From NCBI GenBank assembly GCA_031178585.1, contig JAPSIT010000008.1, forward strand, positions 1-37,440: DNA of 37,440 nt. Direction: 5' to 3'. The DNA is from Arthrobacter sp. (GTDB lineage: Bacteria; Actinomycetota; Actinomycetes; Actinomycetales; Micrococcaceae). The translations under genes and the position numbers were made by a program. The notes below the pieces were generated by a model. That model had not been told where the DNA came from, searched no databases, and saw nothing but the letters and a program-made list of their open reading frames with translations. Positions 1 through 8,017 of the stretch are shown here, piece by piece (the first letter of the stretch is position 1; each line of letters starts with the position of its first letter).

Positions 1-677
1 CCCATGACGAGCCCCTCCAGCGGGGTGAAGCCCATGGACGTGTCCACGGACCTGCCGCCCTGGATAGCCGTGACAGAGGCGCCGTTCCCAAGGTGGGCGA
101 TCACGCCGTCGAACTCCTCCAGCGGGAGATTCAGCAGCGCGGCAGCCTGGTGCGTCACGTATTCGTGGGAGGTGCCGTGGAAACCGTAGCGCCGGATCCC
201 GTGGTTTGTGTAAAGGTCGTCCGGCACCGCGTAGCGCCACGCGTGCTCGGGCAGGCTGCGGTGGAAGGCGGTGTCGAACACGGCCACCTGCGGCATGTCC
301 GGCCACTTCTTGGTGATGGCGCGGATCCCGAGCACGTTGGCCGGGTTGTGCAGCGGCGCCAGCGGGTTGAGCCGCTCGATGGCGCGGGTGATCTCGTTGT
401 CGATGAGCACTGGCTCCCCGAACCGCTCCCCGCCGTGCACTACGCGGTGCCCCACGGCATCCAGCTGCCGGTCGCCAAGCACGCCGTGGATGGCTGCGTC
501 CACCTGCTCAAGTGCCTCGGCGTGGTCTGCCGGACCCACCACTTCGCCGTCGCCCTGGCCGCCGTTGGACATGCCGATCCGTTCGATCAGCCCTTCGGTG
601 AGGATGCTGCCTGCGGCGACGTCACGGACCTGGAATTTGAGCGAGGACGAACCGGAGTTGATGACGAGCACGAGCAT
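1..677 (-). CDS. ackA: Acetate kinase, C-terminus outside the window
   Basis: Acetate kinase interconverts acetyl phosphate plus ADP with acetate plus ATP in the cytoplasm. About 225 N-terminal residues are inside the window. They show the family's opening phosphate-binding stretch (NSGSSSLKFQ), the GHRVVHGGE segment, the VFDTAFH and RYGFHGTSH motifs and the HLGNGAS loop, all in the expected order. The ATG at 677-675 is preceded by AGGAGG (minus strand), a strong ribosome binding site, and lies only 8 nt after the stop of pta, so the two form a pta-ackA operon. The reading frame is open to base 1; the usual ~400-residue protein implies that roughly 175 residues are missing. Identification is secure. 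Confidence 0.97.
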   Translation of the reverse strand, partial: MLVLVINSGSSSLKFQVRDVAAGSILTEGLIERIGMSNGGQGDGEVVGPADHAEALEQVDAAIHGVLGDRQLDAVGHRVVHGGERFGEPVLIDNEITRAIERLNPLAPLHNPANVLGIRAITKKWPDMPQVAVFDTAFHRSLPEHAWRYAVPDDLYTNHGIRRYGFHGTSHEYVTHQAAALLNLPLEEFDGVIAHLGNGASVTAIQGGRSVDTSMGFTPLEGLVM

Positions 678-685
678 GGGGCCTC

Positions 686-2800
686 CTAAGCCTTGGCTTC
701 TGCGGACTGGACGGATGCTGCTGCAGGTTCTGAGGTCTGGGCCTGGATGGCCGTGATGGCCACGGTGTTGACGATGTCCTCCACGGTGCAGCCGCGGGAG
801 AGGTCGTTGACCGGCTTCCGCAGCCCCTGCAGGACGGGCCCAACGGCGACAGCACCGGAACTTTGCTGCACCGCCTTGTACGTGTTGTTGCCGGTGTTGA
901 GGTCCGGAAAGATGAACACGGTTGCCTGCCCGGCGACGGAAGAGCCCGGCATTTTGGACGCGGCGATGGCGGCGTCCACGGCGGCGTCGTACTGGATGGG
1001 GCCTTCGACGGCGAGATCCGGGCGGCGCTCCCGGACCAGTTCGGTGGCCTGCCGGACTTTCTCCACCGCCTCGCCCGAACCGGAGCCGCCGGTGGAGTAG
1101 GACAGCATGGCCACCCGCGGTTCGACGCCGAACTGCCCGGACGTCTCAGCCGAGGCCAGGGCAATGTCGGCAAGCTGTTCGGCGTTGGGGTCCGGGTTCA
1201 CTGCACAGTCGCCGTAGACCAGCACCCGGTCAGGCATGAGCATCAGGAACACCGAGGACACGATCTTCACGCCCTCCCGGGTTTTCACGAACTCCAGGGC
1301 AGGACGGATCGTGTGCGCGGTGGTGTGCGCCGCGCCGGACACCATGCCGTCCACCACTCCCAGCTGGACCATCATGGTGCCGAAGTAGCTTTCGTCCTGC
1401 ATGACCTCCAGCGCCCGGGGCAGGTCCACGCCCTTGTGCGCCCGCAGCTCGGCGTACCTCGCGGCGAAGTCCTGGCGCAGCTCGGAGCCGGCGGGGTCCA
1501 CGATGTTGATGCCGGCCAGATCAATGCCCCGGCTGGCCGCGAGCTCCCTGACGTCCGCCTCCCGGCCCAGCAGGGTCAGGTCGCAGACGTCCCGGCGCTG
1601 CAGGATCTCGGCCGCCTTCAGGATCCGCACGTCCTTGCCCTCGGGCAGCACAATGTGACGGCGCTGCGAGCGGGCCCGCTCAATGAGGTCGTGCAGGAAC
1701 CGCAGCGGGGTCATGCGCTCGGCCCGGGGCAGGTGCAGGCGTTCGAGCATCTCGGCCTCGTCCACCTGCCGTGACCACAGGCCGAGGGCGGATGCCACCT
1801 TGCGGCGGTGCCCGCTCCAGATTTCGCTGCGGACCTCAGAAACGCGCCGGGCTGTGGTGTAGGTGTCGTCCTCCGTGGCGAATACCGGGAACGGGGCGGA
1901 GGCCAGCAGGGGATAGATGTTGGCGTCCGGGGCCAGGCCGCCGGTGAGGATCAACCCGGACGGCACCGGGAACTCCGGCGAGAACGACGACGCCAGGCAG
2001 GCCACCATCACGTCCGCCCGGTCACCGGGCACGATCACCAGCGCACCGTCGTCGAGCACGTTCAAAAAGTTGCCCACATTCATGGCGGCGACCTTCACGT
2101 CCCGGACGTCGCGTTCCATGTCTGCACGGCCGGCGATCTGCTGCAGGCCAAGGGCAGTGCCCACTTCGCCCGTCGTGGGCCGGGCAATCTCCTCCAGCTC
2201 CGGGAAAATGTAGACGGGCCTCCCTGACGCCCCCGGCTTCACGGCGTCGGCGATGGCCTCCATATCGGCGGGATCCGCGCGGTTCACCATCATGGCCAGA
2301 AGTGAGCACTTTTCCGCGGCCAGCTCCTTGCGGGCAACGTCGACGGCGGCGGCGGCCTCTGCGGCGCTGCGCCCCTTCGCGCCCACCACCGCCACCACGG
2401 GAGCGGCAAGGTTGTTGGCAAGCCGGGCGTTCAGGTCAAATTCGACGGCGGCATCATGGCCGGTGAGGTCCGTGCCCTCAACGATGATCACGTCGCAGTG
2501 CCGGGACATCTCCGCGAAAATCTCCACGCAGCGGCCGTCGATCTCCTCGCGCCGGCCCTCCGCCAGCAGGCTCCGCACCTCGGTGAAGGTCAGGCCGCCC
2601 CGGCAGCGGTCGCTGTCGAGGTCGAAGCGGGATTGCATCAGCGCGACCATGGGGTCCGCACGGGCGTCGTCGCCGTGGACCACAGGTTTGAAAAAACCGA
2701 GCCGGTCCGCGTGCCGGTGCAGCGTGTCCGCCAGGCCCAGCGCTATCAGCGATTTGCCCGAACCCGGGGTGGTCGCACTGACATAAATCCCTTTGGCCAT
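686..2800 (-). CDS. pta: Phosphate acetyltransferase, long form (P-loop + DRTGG + PTA domains)
   Basis: Converts acetyl-CoA and phosphate to acetyl phosphate, the substrate of AckA. The 704-residue protein is the long class. An N-terminal dethiobiotin-synthetase-like P-loop domain (TTPGSGKS near residues 10-17) comes first, then a DRTGG-type regulatory region around 220-330, then the catalytic PTA_PTB domain from about 385. The catalytic part contains HIVLPEGKD, the GMVSGAAHTTA segment and the YSTGGSGSG loop. The open frame extends 46 codons further upstream, but the ATG at 2800 is preferred. It has AGAGGA seven bases upstream, and the protein then starts directly with MAKGIYVSATTPGSGKS as in homologues. 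Operon with ackA downstream. Confidence 0.96.
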   Translation of the reverse strand: MAKGIYVSATTPGSGKSLIALGLADTLHRHADRLGFFKPVVHGDDARADPMVALMQSRFDLDSDRCRGGLTFTEVRSLLAEGRREEIDGRCVEIFAEMSRHCDVIIVEGTDLTGHDAAVEFDLNARLANNLAAPVVAVVGAKGRSAAEAAAAVDVARKELAAEKCSLLAMMVNRADPADMEAIADAVKPGASGRPVYIFPELEEIARPTTGEVGTALGLQQIAGRADMERDVRDVKVAAMNVGNFLNVLDDGALVIVPGDRADVMVACLASSFSPEFPVPSGLILTGGLAPDANIYPLLASAPFPVFATEDDTYTTARRVSEVRSEIWSGHRRKVASALGLWSRQVDEAEMLERLHLPRAERMTPLRFLHDLIERARSQRRHIVLPEGKDVRILKAAEILQRRDVCDLTLLGREADVRELAASRGIDLAGINIVDPAGSELRQDFAARYAELRAHKGVDLPRALEVMQDESYFGTMMVQLGVVDGMVSGAAHTTAHTIRPALEFVKTREGVKIVSSVFLMLMPDRVLVYGDCAVNPDPNAEQLADIALASAETSGQFGVEPRVAMLSYSTGGSGSGEAVEKVRQATELVRERRPDLAVEGPIQYDAAVDAAIAASKMPGSSVAGQATVFIFPDLNTGNNTYKAVQQSSGAVAVGPVLQGLRKPVNDLSRGCTVEDIVNTVAITAIQAQTSEPAAASVQSAEAKA

Positions 2801-3197
2801 TATCGAGTCCTCTGGTTGGAAGGTCCTGCGTCCTGCGCCGGACATGCTCCGTGAAACGTACCCACGGACATCCCGCCTAAGCAGCGGAGCTCCGCCGCCC
2901 CTCCATACTTTCACTTGTTCGCAGTCTTTCGGGAGCACACAATGGTGTTGATCCCCACGTCAGCGGCTCAGCGCTCATTCGGGCACGTGGCGGCGTTCGC
3001 CACGCCCGTCCCTAACCGGTGCATCCGAACGACGGTACTGCTGATGAATGATCGCCAAGGCCCTCCAGCTCCCCTGTCCCTCATCAAAGACCGGCCGTCC
3101 CTGCACTCCCGCGCCGCCCGTGGCCAATCACCCGAGCTCGAACGGACACCTAACCACCGGCCCGAGGTCTTACGGACGAACCCGAGGGAGGATTGAC
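2801..3197. other. Intergenic region between divergent pta and CPBP genes
   Basis: About 400 bases separate the divergent starts at 2800 (minus) and 3198 (plus). Promoters for both must lie here, but I could not pick a convincing -35/-10 pair on either strand. An open frame at 2915-3196 (plus) has no recognisable protein features. I see no repeat or RNA gene. Confidence 0.5.
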
Positions 3198-4175
3198 ATG
3201 GTCCATCATCAGCCCGCAGAGGGATCCGGGCCTGTGCGGCGTGCCGGGCAAGGAAGGACCGGGCGCTTCACTGGGCAGCGCCTGCAGCGTGGGCGGGCAG
3301 GCACGCGTGCCGCCACGCAGCGGAACCATCGCCGCGGCACCTGGACGGTCCGCCGTCGGCTTACGCTGTTTTTCATACTGGCGTTCCTCATCTCCTGGCT
3401 GATCTGGCCGCTGACCCTGCTCAACCCGGCGAGCTCCCCCATGGCCCCCTTCGGCCCAGCCGTGGCTGCCGTAGTGGTGACCCTTCTCTCCGAGGGGCAG
3501 GAAGGCCTGCTCCGGCTCGTGCGCCAGCTTGGCCGCTGGCGGATTCCCGGCCGCTGGTATGTGGCGGCCATCGGACTGCCATGCCTGATGGTCGCAGTCT
3601 CCGCAGCTCTGACGGTGGCAGGCGGCGCTCCGGCCCGTGACCTGGGGCCAAATCCGGGCTGGGTCATGCTTATCGGAACATTCGTATCGACCTTGGTGAT
3701 CGTGGGCCTGTTCGAAGAGCTGGGCTGGCGCGGCTATGCCCTGCCGCTGCTGCAGCGGAACCACACAGCGCTCGGCGCGGCCCTCCTCGTCGGCGTCGTG
3801 TGGGCCCTCTGGCACCTTCCAGAACTGGCGTCGGACCCCACAGGGCAGCGTCCACCGGTCCCCTTCCTGCTCATGGTAATCGCGCAATCCGTGCTGCTGG
3901 CATGGATCTACAACGGCACCGCCGCTTCGAGGGCAGGCCGGCGAGCCAGCGAGCATAACGCCATTGGAAGTGTCCCCCTTTGCATGGTCTTCCACGCCAT
4001 GTTCAATACGGCAGGAGCAGTCGTCTTCCCCGCTTTCGCGGGCCCTGACTACCTCACCTTGTGGTGGACATTGGCGCTGCTGCATGTGCTGTCGGCGCTG
4101 GTCGTGATCGCGTACGCGGGACCCTGGCGGCTTGCCCGGACTCTTGACACGAGGCCCCTCGATGGGATTACCTAA
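3198..4175 (+). CDS. CPBP-family intramembrane metalloprotease (CAAX protease / bacteriocin-processing type)
   Basis: A polytopic membrane protein of 325 residues with the CPBP (Abi, Rce1-like) motif set: EELGWRGYALPLLQ (EExxxR motif 1), ALWHLPE (motif 2 His) and MVFHAMFN (His/Asn motif). These residues form the intramembrane glutamate/histidine active site of the family. The start is ATG 3198 with GGGAGG seven bases upstream. An upstream in-frame ATG at 3048 has no ribosome site and would add 50 low-quality residues. The first ~50 residues from 3198 are strongly basic, rich in Arg and Gly, before the first membrane span (LTLFFILAFLISWLIW). The stop codon overlaps the PaaR-type operator of paaI. 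The substrate is unknown. Confidence 0.88.
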   Translation: MVHHQPAEGSGPVRRAGQGRTGRFTGQRLQRGRAGTRAATQRNHRRGTWTVRRRLTLFFILAFLISWLIWPLTLLNPASSPMAPFGPAVAAVVVTLLSEGQEGLLRLVRQLGRWRIPGRWYVAAIGLPCLMVAVSAALTVAGGAPARDLGPNPGWVMLIGTFVSTLVIVGLFEELGWRGYALPLLQRNHTALGAALLVGVVWALWHLPELASDPTGQRPPVPFLLMVIAQSVLLAWIYNGTAASRAGRRASEHNAIGSVPLCMVFHAMFNTAGAVVFPAFAGPDYLTLWWTLALLHVLSALVVIAYAGPWRLARTLDTRPLDGIT

Positions 4176-4191
4176 TGAACATTCGGTAAAT
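4170..4191 (+). promoter_or_regulatory. PaaR-type operator 1 with overlapping -10, in front of paaI-paaK
   Basis: The core at 4174-4187 reads AATGAACATTCGGT, matching the 14-bp PaaR-type palindrome ACCGAACGTTCGGT at 11 of 14 positions. It shares 12 of 14 positions with the reverse complement of operator 2. A -10-like TAAATA starts at the last base of the core (4187-4192), so repressor binding would block the promoter. It overlaps the stop codon of the CPBP gene. One of four such sites in the window. Assignment to PaaR is inferred from pattern and context. Confidence 0.75.
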
Positions 4192-4211
4192 AAAGCTGGA
4201 GGCAATGACGC

Positions 4212-4796
4212 ATGGCTGAAACAACGGTTTCGGGGCAGACCCACCCGATCCTCGAGAATGACTACGCCTCCGAGTGGATGGGCATCGAGGTCCTGGCCCT
4301 CGGCGACGGTGAGGCATCCATCCGGATGACCCTTCGGCAGGAAATGCTCAACGGCTTCGGCATGGCGCACGGCGGAATGATCTTCGCCTTCGGCGACACG
4401 GCGTTCGCCCTCGCGTGCAACCCTGCCGCCCCGGCGAACGGACCGCTTCCGGACAACGGCGAAGCGCCCGGCGCCGTCGGGACCGCCGGCACTGACGGGA
4501 CGGCGGACAGTGCCGCAACAGCAGATACGGCCGCCACTGCAGGCGCAGCCGGCTCCGCCGACGCCGGATCTGACAGCATCACTGTTGCTTCCGGCGTCGA
4601 CATCAATTTCCTCAAGCCGGCATTCCAGGGCCAGGTGATCACCGCCGTCGCACACCGACGCTCCAGCGCCGGCCGCAGCGGCCTGTACGACGTCCAGATC
4701 TTCGCCGCCGACCCCGGCACCGAGCTCAGCCCCGGCGAGCCGGGGGAACTCATTGCCGAGTTCCGCGGGCGCAGCCGCACCATCCCCAAGAAGTAG
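4212..4796 (+). CDS. paaI: PaaI hotdog thioesterase with a low-complexity insertion
   Basis: PaaI hydrolyses ring-hydroxylated phenylacetyl-CoA and related stalled CoA esters, releasing CoA during phenylacetate breakdown. The hotdog signature is clear: the substrate-binding helix motif NGFGMAHGGMIFAFGDTAFA (residues ~48-67) and later SGVDINFLKP (128-136). The protein is 194 residues, against about 140 for the family. The difference is an insert at residues ~71-122 made almost only of Ala, Gly, Thr, Asp, Pro and Ser, between the central helix and the next strand. Start ATG 4212 has TGGAGG nine bases upstream. paaK follows 9 bases after the stop. Expressed from a promoter carrying operator 1. 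Confidence 0.93.
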   Translation: MAETTVSGQTHPILENDYASEWMGIEVLALGDGEASIRMTLRQEMLNGFGMAHGGMIFAFGDTAFALACNPAAPANGPLPDNGEAPGAVGTAGTDGTADSAATADTAATAGAAGSADAGSDSITVASGVDINFLKPAFQGQVITAVAHRRSSAGRSGLYDVQIFAADPGTELSPGEPGELIAEFRGRSRTIPKK

Positions 4797-4805
4797 GAAC
4801 CCATT

Positions 4806-6176
4806 ATGACCCTCCACGCCACAGACCCCCACGCCGCATCCTCAACTGCGGCAGCTCCTGCAACCGAGGCAGTCCTCGACCCCGAGGAGACCATGTCCCG
4901 GGACGAGCTTGAGGCACTGCAGCTCAGCCGCCTGCAGCACACCTTGGCCTATGCCTACGACCGGGTGCCGCTGTACAAGCGCAAGTTCGACGAAGCCGGC
5001 ATCCACCCCGCGGACCTTCACGAACTGTCCGACCTCGGCGACTTCCCGTTCACCACTAAGGAAGACCTGCGCCACGAATACCCGTTCGGCATGTTCGCCG
5101 TGCCGCAGAGCGAAGTAGCCCGCGTGCACGCCAGCTCTGGCACCACTGGCCGGCCCACCGTTGTCGGCTACACCAAGCAGGACCTGGCTGACTGGGCCAA
5201 GCTCGTGGCCCGCTGCCTTCGCGCATCCGGCGTCCGCCCCGGAATGAAGGTGCACAATGCCTACGGCTACGGCCTCTTCACCGGTGGGCTCGGCGCCCAT
5301 GCCGGCGCCGAAGCACTCGGCTGCACCGTGATCCCCATGTCCGGCGGCCAGACCGAGCGGCAGATCCAGCTCATCCAGGACTTCGAGCCCGACGTCATCC
5401 TGGCCACGCCGACATACCTGCTCACCATCGCCGATGCCATGGCCCACATGGGCATCGACCCCACCTCCACGTCCCTCAAGTACGCCGTGCTCGGCGCCGA
5501 GCCCTGGACGCAGGAGATGCGCCACGAGCTGGAAGCCACCCTTAACATCAAGGCCTGCGACATCTACGGCCTGTCCGAGGTGATGGGGCCGGGCGTCGCC
5601 GGCGAGGCGGTGGAGACGCAGGACGGCAGCCACATCTGGGAGGACCACTTCCGCCCCGAAATCATCGACCCCTTCAACCCGACACCGGGTAAAGGAAACG
5701 TGCTGCGCGACGGCGAACACGGTGAGCTCGTCTTTACCTCGCTAACCAAGGAAGCCCTGCCAATCATCCGCTACCGCACCAAGGACCTCACGCGCCTGCT
5801 CCCCGGCACCGCCCGTCCGGCACACCGCCGCATGGGACGTATCACCGGCCGCAGCGACGACATGATCATCCTGCGCGGCGTGAACCTTTTCCCGTCCCAA
5901 ATCGAGGAAATCGCGCTGCGTATCCCCGAGCTCAGCCCCCACTTCCAGCTCGAGCTCACCCGGCCCGAGGGTCAGCGCATGGACCAGCTGACGGTCAGGA
6001 TTGAGCGCCGCGACAGCGCCACCGCCGAGCAATGCACGACGGCGGCCCGCGCCCTGAAGGAACAGATCAAAATCCATGTGGGTTCGTCGTGCACCGTGGA
6101 CGTCGTGGAGCCCGGCTCGCTTGAGCGCTCCAACGGGAAGCTGCGCCGGATCTACGACCTGCGGCCGAAGGGCTAG
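4806..6176 (+). CDS. paaK: Phenylacetate-CoA ligase
   Basis: ATP-dependent activation of phenylacetate to phenylacetyl-CoA, the first step of the aerobic PAA pathway and the source of the CoA ester sensed by PaaR. The 456-residue protein has the PaaK adenylate-forming motifs: SSGTTGRPTVVGYT (P-loop), AYGYGLFTGGLGAHAGAE, the IYGLSEVMGPG acyl-binding motif, YRTKDLTRL and GRSDDMIILRGVNLFPSQIEE. The C-terminal subdomain ends with NGKLRR, which carries the catalytic lysine. Start ATG 4806 follows AGGAA by seven bases. Second gene of the paaI-paaK unit, followed by a long hairpin before paaR. Confidence 0.97.
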   Translation: MTLHATDPHAASSTAAAPATEAVLDPEETMSRDELEALQLSRLQHTLAYAYDRVPLYKRKFDEAGIHPADLHELSDLGDFPFTTKEDLRHEYPFGMFAVPQSEVARVHASSGTTGRPTVVGYTKQDLADWAKLVARCLRASGVRPGMKVHNAYGYGLFTGGLGAHAGAEALGCTVIPMSGGQTERQIQLIQDFEPDVILATPTYLLTIADAMAHMGIDPTSTSLKYAVLGAEPWTQEMRHELEATLNIKACDIYGLSEVMGPGVAGEAVETQDGSHIWEDHFRPEIIDPFNPTPGKGNVLRDGEHGELVFTSLTKEALPIIRYRTKDLTRLLPGTARPAHRRMGRITGRSDDMIILRGVNLFPSQIEEIALRIPELSPHFQLELTRPEGQRMDQLTVRIERRDSATAEQCTTAARALKEQIKIHVGSSCTVDVVEPGSLERSNGKLRRIYDLRPKG

Positions 6177-6183
6177 ACGGCTT

Positions 6184-6215
6184 TGCTGTGGCCGGCTCAG
6201 GGGCCGGCCACAGCA
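6184..6215 (+). terminator. Long hairpin after paaK
   Basis: Perfect 13-bp inverted repeat TGCTGTGGCCGGC (6184-6196) and its complement (6203-6215) around a 6-base loop, starting eight bases after the paaK stop. There is no T-run after it, so if it terminates it does so without the classical U-tract, as is common in actinobacteria. Confidence 0.6.
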
Positions 6216-6227
6216 GCCACTTGCCGT

Positions 6228-6249
6228 ATCGACCGAACGTTCATGAGAA
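6228..6249 (+). promoter_or_regulatory. PaaR-type operator 2, autoregulatory site of paaR
   Basis: Core 6232-6245 ACCGAACGTTCATG contains the perfect palindrome GAACGTTC. It lies just 14 bases before the paaR start codon, a typical place for TetR-family autorepression. The right half-arm (CATG instead of CGGT) is degenerate. Assignment to PaaR is inferred. Confidence 0.72.
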
Positions 6250-6259
6250 AATAGGCGGT

Positions 6260-6877
6260 ATGCCCAGCACAGCAGCCAGTACCTCAGCACCCACGAAGCG
6301 CGGCCGTCCCGGATACGACCAGCAATCCGTGCTCCTGATCGCCGTCGATGTCTTCAACCGCCACGGCTACGATGCCACATCCATGGGCATTCTCGCCGAA
6401 AACCTGGGCATCTCGAAATCAGCCATCTACCACCACGTGCCGTCCAAGGGCGACCTGCTCAAGCTCGCCCTGGACCATGCCCTCGGCGGCCTCGAGGCCA
6501 TTCTGGAGCAGCCAGGTGCGACCTCCGGCGCCGCCGACGCCCGGCTTGAATTCGTGCTGCGCCAGACCATCGCGGTGCTGGTGGAGCGGCTGCCGTTCGT
6601 CACGCTGCTGCTGCGGCTGCGCGGCAATACGGATATCGAGCGCAACGCCATGGAACGCCGCCGGTCCTTTGACCACAAGGTGGCGGAGCTTATTTCCGCT
6701 GCCCGAGACGAGGGATCGCTGAGGCAGGACATCGACCCCCGCACCGTGACCCGTCTCCTCTTCGGCACCATCAACTCGATCGTTGAGTGGTACAAGCCCG
6801 GCGGCTCGCTGTCGCCCAAGAAGCTGGCCGACGACGTCATCACCATGGCCTTTGACGGCCTCCACGCCAAGCCCTAG
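6260..6877 (+). CDS. paaR: TetR-family transcriptional regulator, probable PaaR
   Basis: A 205-residue TetR-type repressor. The N-terminal helix-turn-helix spans about residues 15-62 (VLLIAVDVFNRHGYDATSMG, then LGISKSAIYHHVPSKGDLLK). The rest is the all-helical ligand and dimer domain. TetR-type PaaR proteins repress phenylacetate genes and release DNA on binding phenylacetyl-CoA. This gene lies directly behind paaK and has a copy of the shared palindrome in its own promoter, so that role fits. Start ATG 6260 is preferred over an in-frame ATG at 6188 lying inside the paaK terminator; the ribosome site is weak (AGGCGG very close to the ATG). Ligand and DNA target are inferred, not shown. Confidence 0.85.
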   Translation: MPSTAASTSAPTKRGRPGYDQQSVLLIAVDVFNRHGYDATSMGILAENLGISKSAIYHHVPSKGDLLKLALDHALGGLEAILEQPGATSGAADARLEFVLRQTIAVLVERLPFVTLLLRLRGNTDIERNAMERRRSFDHKVAELISAARDEGSLRQDIDPRTVTRLLFGTINSIVEWYKPGGSLSPKKLADDVITMAFDGLHAKP

Positions 6878-6878
6878 C

Positions 6879-6895
6879 CTGGCAGCTCCTGCCAG
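6879..6895 (+). terminator. Short hairpin behind paaR
   Basis: CTGGCAG, a 3-base loop and CTGCCAG, two bases after the paaR stop codon. A 7-bp perfect stem without a T-run; weak terminator candidate. Confidence 0.4.
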
Positions 6896-6960
6896 CCCTC
6901 GCCGGTAGGCGGGGCCTAACGGCAGGAACCAGGTGTGCTTGTTGGTTTAGCGGCGCCTGC

Positions 6961-7302
6961 TCACGTCCGCGGCTGGGCAGGGTTAGTCGGGACACCCTGG
7001 GACGGCGGGTTGACCGGAGGCCCGGCAGTGTCAGGACTGACAGGGGATCCACCGTGGCCCTGGCTTACCTCAGGCATGTCGTGGGGAAGGGCTCCACTGG
7101 GTTCAGCCCCGCCGCGCAGCGCTTCCAGCCGTGACTCCAGGACCTGCACCACAGGCAGCCTGTTCCCGTGTGCCTGCTCGTAGGCCAGCAGTGCCTCCAC
7201 GCCCCCGGTATCCAAAGAGTGGATCCGCGAAGGCAGGGTGCCAAGCGGGATGTGATCGTAGTCGGGAAGCGGCAGATCGTTCCGCTCAGGTGAGTCGCTC
7301 AT
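6961..7302 (-). CDS. Small conserved hypothetical protein, Pro-rich C-terminus
   Basis: 113 residues with no function I can name. The N-terminal two thirds look folded and conserved-like: LPLPDYDHIPLGTLPSRIHS, then GGVEALLAYEQAHGNRLPVVQVLESRLEALRGGAEPSG, with an amphipathic helix pattern. The last ~40 residues are a Pro/Ser/Gly-rich tail (VNPPSQGVPTNPAQ). No signal peptide or membrane span. Start ATG 7302 has AGGAGG six bases upstream (minus strand); the longer open frame reaching 7434 runs into a repeat array and is not used. Similar short proteins with this LPLPDYDHLPLG opening occur widely in actinobacteria; I recall them only as a domain of unknown function. Confidence 0.75.
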   Translation of the reverse strand: MSDSPERNDLPLPDYDHIPLGTLPSRIHSLDTGGVEALLAYEQAHGNRLPVVQVLESRLEALRGGAEPSGALPHDMPEVSQGHGGSPVSPDTAGPPVNPPSQGVPTNPAQPRT

Positions 7303-7355
7303 CTTTCCTCCTGGTTTGGGGTTCGACCAACGTAACAGCGGCGCTTTTGATTCGG

Positions 7356-7455
7356 AACCCTCTCCCACATCCTGCAGGCAAAACCCAAACCCTCTCCCAC
7401 ATCTGGCAAGAAAAACCCGGACCCTCTCGCACATCCTGCAGGAAAAAGTCGAACC
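7356..7455 (-). repeat. 32-bp tandem repeat array A (three units plus a truncated fourth)
   Basis: Units start at 7356, 7388, 7420 and 7452, exactly 32 bases apart. On the plus strand the unit core is ACCCTCTCCCACATC, followed in two units by CTGCAGG and an A-rich stretch. Units 1 and 2 share their first 16 bases. Read on the minus strand the core is GTGGGAGAGGGTT, the same motif as array B, which lies on the other side of the VOC gene in opposite orientation. The fourth unit breaks down into a hairpin. No spacers and no cas genes, so not CRISPR. Confidence 0.85.
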
Positions 7456-7479
7456 CTCCCTCAGGCTGAGGAAGGGTTC
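7451..7479 (-). terminator. Hairpin after the VOC gene
   Basis: GAACCCTCCCTCAG and CTGAGGAAGGGTTC form a 14-bp arm pair with one mismatch around a single central base, 24 bases past the VOC stop codon. It incorporates the start of the fourth unit of array A. Likely stem-loop end of the VOC transcript; no clear T-run. Confidence 0.5.
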
Positions 7480-7502
7480 GGAAGAACTGCTAGGTGGCGA
7501 GG

Positions 7503-7910
7503 TCAGAGCTGGTATTCAGCCTGCTGCCCCTTGGTTTCATGAACGCAGAGAATATTATTTTCCGTATCCATGAACCATGCGCATTTCTCGGCGTCGGTTG
7601 TACAGATGTGGTTCTCAGTTTTGAGATCCGGCAGGTCATAGTCCTGGAAATGGACGCCCTTGGCTTCCATGTCTCGGACCGTCCGTTCGATGTCCGTGAC
7701 TTCGAAACTTATTGTGGTGTGCTCCGAGTGCTTGCCGTCCCTCACAGGCATCAGCTGCAGCATCGGGCCGCCTTCACTGCCAAACAATTCGCTTCCGTCG
7801 TCTGCCACGCCACGATGAGGAAGTCCAAGTGTTTCCGCGTAAAAACGACGGGCACGCTCTTTGTCATCCACGGGCAGGACAGTTGTGGCTTTGTTGAGTA
7901 CTAGGGTCAT
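7503..7910 (-). CDS. VOC/glyoxalase-superfamily protein, low-GC outlier
   Basis: 135 residues with the paired beta-alpha-beta layout of the vicinal-oxygen-chelate fold: VLPVDDKERARRFYAETLGL at the N-terminus, then the central ISFEVTDIERTVRDMEAKG and a C-terminal CAWFMDTENNILCVHE strand pair. The substrate cannot be told; relatives are lyases, dioxygenases or antibiotic-binding proteins. Start ATG 7910 has GGAGG nine bases upstream (minus strand); the open frame continues to 7997 without a better site. A hand count gives 225 G+C in 7501-7920 (about 54%), well below its neighbours (one sampled 60-base stretch of paaZ is 70%). Both sides carry 32-bp repeat arrays. These are signs of separate acquisition. 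Confidence 0.85.
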   Translation of the reverse strand: MTLVLNKATTVLPVDDKERARRFYAETLGLPHRGVADDGSELFGSEGGPMLQLMPVRDGKHSEHTTISFEVTDIERTVRDMEAKGVHFQDYDLPDLKTENHICTTDAEKCAWFMDTENNILCVHETKGQQAEYQL

Positions 7911-8017
7911 TTTGCCACCTCCTACGGGGGACATTTTAAGCCCGTTGCATCGATAAAGATCCCGGGAAATTTTCTCTCGTAGGCGCGCCGGGACCATTCC
8001 TCACCACGAGTATCGGT

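Noticed and set aside
3023..3037. TCCGAACGACGGTA as a PaaR site near the CPBP gene
   Set aside because: Half-site spacing is one base short and it is not placed at a PAA gene.
2915..3196. 93-residue open frame between pta and the CPBP gene
   Set aside because: No ribosome site, no motif, ends at the CPBP start; likely chance.
3150..4832. Long open frame on the minus strand opposite the CPBP and paaI genes
   Set aside because: Antisense shadow of two well-supported genes; the translation is His/Gly/Arg-rich with no family features.
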